DNA from: Bacteroidota bacterium
Lineage (GTDB): Bacteria; Bacteroidota; Bacteroidia; Chitinophagales; Chitinophagaceae
NCBI GenBank assembly: GCA_030706605.1
Contig: JAUZOE010000032.1
Location: forward strand, 1 to 46,432
Direction of reading: 5' to 3'
DNA length: 46,432 nucleotides
Positions 44,852 to 46,432 of this stretch are shown here, piece by piece. The translations under genes and the position numbers were made by a program. Numbering within the stretch: position 1 is the first letter of the stretch; every line of letters starts with the position of its first letter. Below the pieces are notes generated by a model that did not search any database, was not told where the DNA came from, and saw only the letters and a program-made list of their open reading frames with translations.

Positions 44852-46231
44852 TTAATTAACAAAAGCTACTGACCTTATCCCTTTGTTGTCTTTACTCATT
44901 AATATTAAATTCCCAGTTTTATTGTATTTTTTGTCCAGGTATATTTTAAAATCTGTTCCAGGATTATCCACTTTATAAATTAAACGCGAATTTTGGTAGA
45001 CCTGCAAATTATTAATTGTATTTTTTAAAAGTTTGATCCCAATTGTGTTTGTCTTTTGGTTATAGTTATAAAAAAAACCACGGTAATCATTTGGCTCCTT
45101 TTCTTTAAAATTCGGGATTGATGACTCTCCATTTATCTGGGAATTAGTATTATTTGCCTCAGAATATATTTTATTTCTTACCTCATTAATGATCTCTTCC
45201 ACTCCCGGATCTACTTGGTTTTTCCACCAGTTTACATGTTCATTATAAAACCAAACATATTTATCTGTTGTTTTATAAGCAAAATATAAATTATCGGTGA
45301 GCCATCGTTCTTTTGTTTGTTTATCAAATCCCTTTTCAAACCTTGGCAGTTTGGCATACAATCCATCTAAATATATTGCTTTGGCAACAGAAATATTTTT
45401 AAAATCAGGCTGAAGATTTGTATTTATCAACTTTATTTCTTTTTCTCTTACATATTCGCCATTTAATACAAAGTTGGTAAAATCCGGATACCAGTACGAA
45501 AATTCATTTCCTTCAATAATGTTACTTAAATTATTTCCCCCTTCTAGCATTCCTTCTACAAAAAAGGGAAATAAAGCCATGCCGGTTTTCTCAATTGGGC
45601 TTACTTTATTTTGTGCATAAACTAAACCAAGCAGCCAAAAGGATAAAATTTTTACATCGGGTTTATAGGTTTGCAATGCCTGTATAAATTGTTTCCCTCT
45701 TTTTCTGACATAGTTGCCAACTTCCTGGTAAGAAAGATTGTTATATAGAGAAGGCCTGTATATCCACGGATTAAGCATTGAATCCGAGAAATTATATTCA
45801 GGGTCGAAACCAATCCCTTTAGCTTTTGAAATAGCCAGTGCTTTTGAAATTTTTATAAGATTCCGCGAAATTTTCCCCCAGCTATCATCATCAAGCCAGT
45901 GAGGCCCAGTTGAGCCTGAACCTCTTATAAATAAAAAATTGTCGGTGAATTTCCCCCACTGAATTTTGGATAAATCATTAAACTGAAATTTTGAATCTGC
46001 ATACTGCACAGTGTCAAAAGCTGTATATATCTTAAAATCGAATGAAAATACTACGCCATCAAAAGGCTTCTTTTCCATCCCGCTAATATTATTTTTTAAC
46101 AAGCTGACATTTGGGTAATCCCATCCAAATTCTATAAGCTTTTTATTGTTCCATTTGTTTTGAGCATTTAAAAGAAATGGAATAAGTACCATTACTAAGA
46201 ATTCAATAAAAACGATCGTTTTTTTAAACAT
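44852..46231 (-). CDS. Secreted protein of unknown function, probable glycoside-hydrolase-like barrel
   Basis: I do not recognise the family with certainty. The 459-residue protein has an N-terminal signal peptide (hydrophobic core FIEFLVMVLIPFLLNAQ, likely cleaved after NAQ) and no lipobox, so it should be exported. The body from about 25 to 370 is rich in aromatic residues and barrel-like strands: FDGVVFSFDF, GIGFDPEYNFSD, ILSFWLLGLVYAQ, YVWFYNEHVNWW. D and E residues near strand ends (FDPEYN, NEHVNWW) could be catalytic. The last 90 residues look like a beta-sandwich tail (NTIGIKLLKNTINNLQVYQ). It is convergent with wecF, 26 bases away. The 201 bases beyond its start hold no other gene. 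Confidence 0.6.
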   Translation of the reverse strand: MFKKTIVFIEFLVMVLIPFLLNAQNKWNNKKLIEFGWDYPNVSLLKNNISGMEKKPFDGVVFSFDFKIYTAFDTVQYADSKFQFNDLSKIQWGKFTDNFLFIRGSGSTGPHWLDDDSWGKISRNLIKISKALAISKAKGIGFDPEYNFSDSMLNPWIYRPSLYNNLSYQEVGNYVRKRGKQFIQALQTYKPDVKILSFWLLGLVYAQNKVSPIEKTGMALFPFFVEGMLEGGNNLSNIIEGNEFSYWYPDFTNFVLNGEYVREKEIKLINTNLQPDFKNISVAKAIYLDGLYAKLPRFEKGFDKQTKERWLTDNLYFAYKTTDKYVWFYNEHVNWWKNQVDPGVEEIINEVRNKIYSEANNTNSQINGESSIPNFKEKEPNDYRGFFYNYNQKTNTIGIKLLKNTINNLQVYQNSRLIYKVDNPGTDFKIYLDKKYNKTGNLILMSKDNKGIRSVAFVN

Positions 46232-46432
46232 CTCTTTTTAAATTTATGTTTTATAGCAAATGCTGGTCCGGAGATTCCGTTATAAAATTTTTCTAATTAA
46301 TTCAAGTTGCTAGTTATTAAGTCAGTTTATTAAAAGTAAATGCTACTATAAACATTAATAGTTTCAGCAAAAATCCTTTAAATGTAACTGCATGTATTTT
46401 TCTTAAAAACAAATTTTTTATTTCACTAAAGC

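Overview
The window is AT-rich chromosomal DNA from a member of the Bacteroidota. The evidence is a set of promoter -7 boxes of the TAnnTTTG type in front of several genes, little use of Shine-Dalgarno sequences, and Bacteroidota-like versions of DnaX, the ABC-F ATPase and a fused GH18-deacetylase-glycosyltransferase. A Chitinophaga-like lineage is my guess, not shown by the sequence. I see no rRNA, tRNA, CRISPR array, prophage or transposase gene.

Region 1 (1-10.8 kb) is a carbohydrate-use locus. It starts with the tail of a probable Gfo/Idh/MocA oxidoreductase and a DUF1080 lipoprotein. Behind a promoter overlapped by a perfect 19-bp inverted repeat comes an operon: a HUMPS-family lyase/decarboxylase gene broken by an in-frame TGA, a zinc-type dehydrogenase that has lost all four structural-zinc cysteines, an SDR, a TIM-barrel isomerase/epimerase and an SMP-30 lactonase. 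A second block encodes L-fucose isomerase, a FucP-like permease and an AraB-like kinase. Together they could take up a fucose/arabinose-type sugar and route it by oxidation and lactone opening or by isomerisation and phosphorylation.

Region 2 (10.8-33.8 kb) is mostly housekeeping. It holds a LigD-like pair (phosphoesterase and polymerase/primase, in the same frame, with no ligase domain), an RND/MMPL exporter, dnaX, a GNAT-like protein, an amidase lipoprotein, a very long icmF, ksgA/rsmA, recO, an amidohydrolase, prfA, a GH18-NodB-GT2 polysaccharide synthase, a methyltransferase and an ABC-F ATPase. The icmF gene carries an in-frame insertion that encodes a DUF559 nuclease-like domain, bracketed by G/C-rich 24-bp inverted repeats. 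This is the most striking structure in the window.

Region 3 (33.9-44.8 kb) is a surface-polysaccharide cluster. rfbB, rfbA, wecE and wecD would make dTDP-Fuc4NAc, and a WecF-like (GT56) enzyme would transfer it. WlbA- and WlbB-like enzymes point to a diacetamido-uronic acid sugar, and an AsnB-type amidotransferase may amidate it. A Wzx flippase and a TylF-like methyltransferase complete the set. This resembles the Fuc4NAc branch of enterobacterial common antigen. A convergent gene for a secreted protein of unknown function closes the window.
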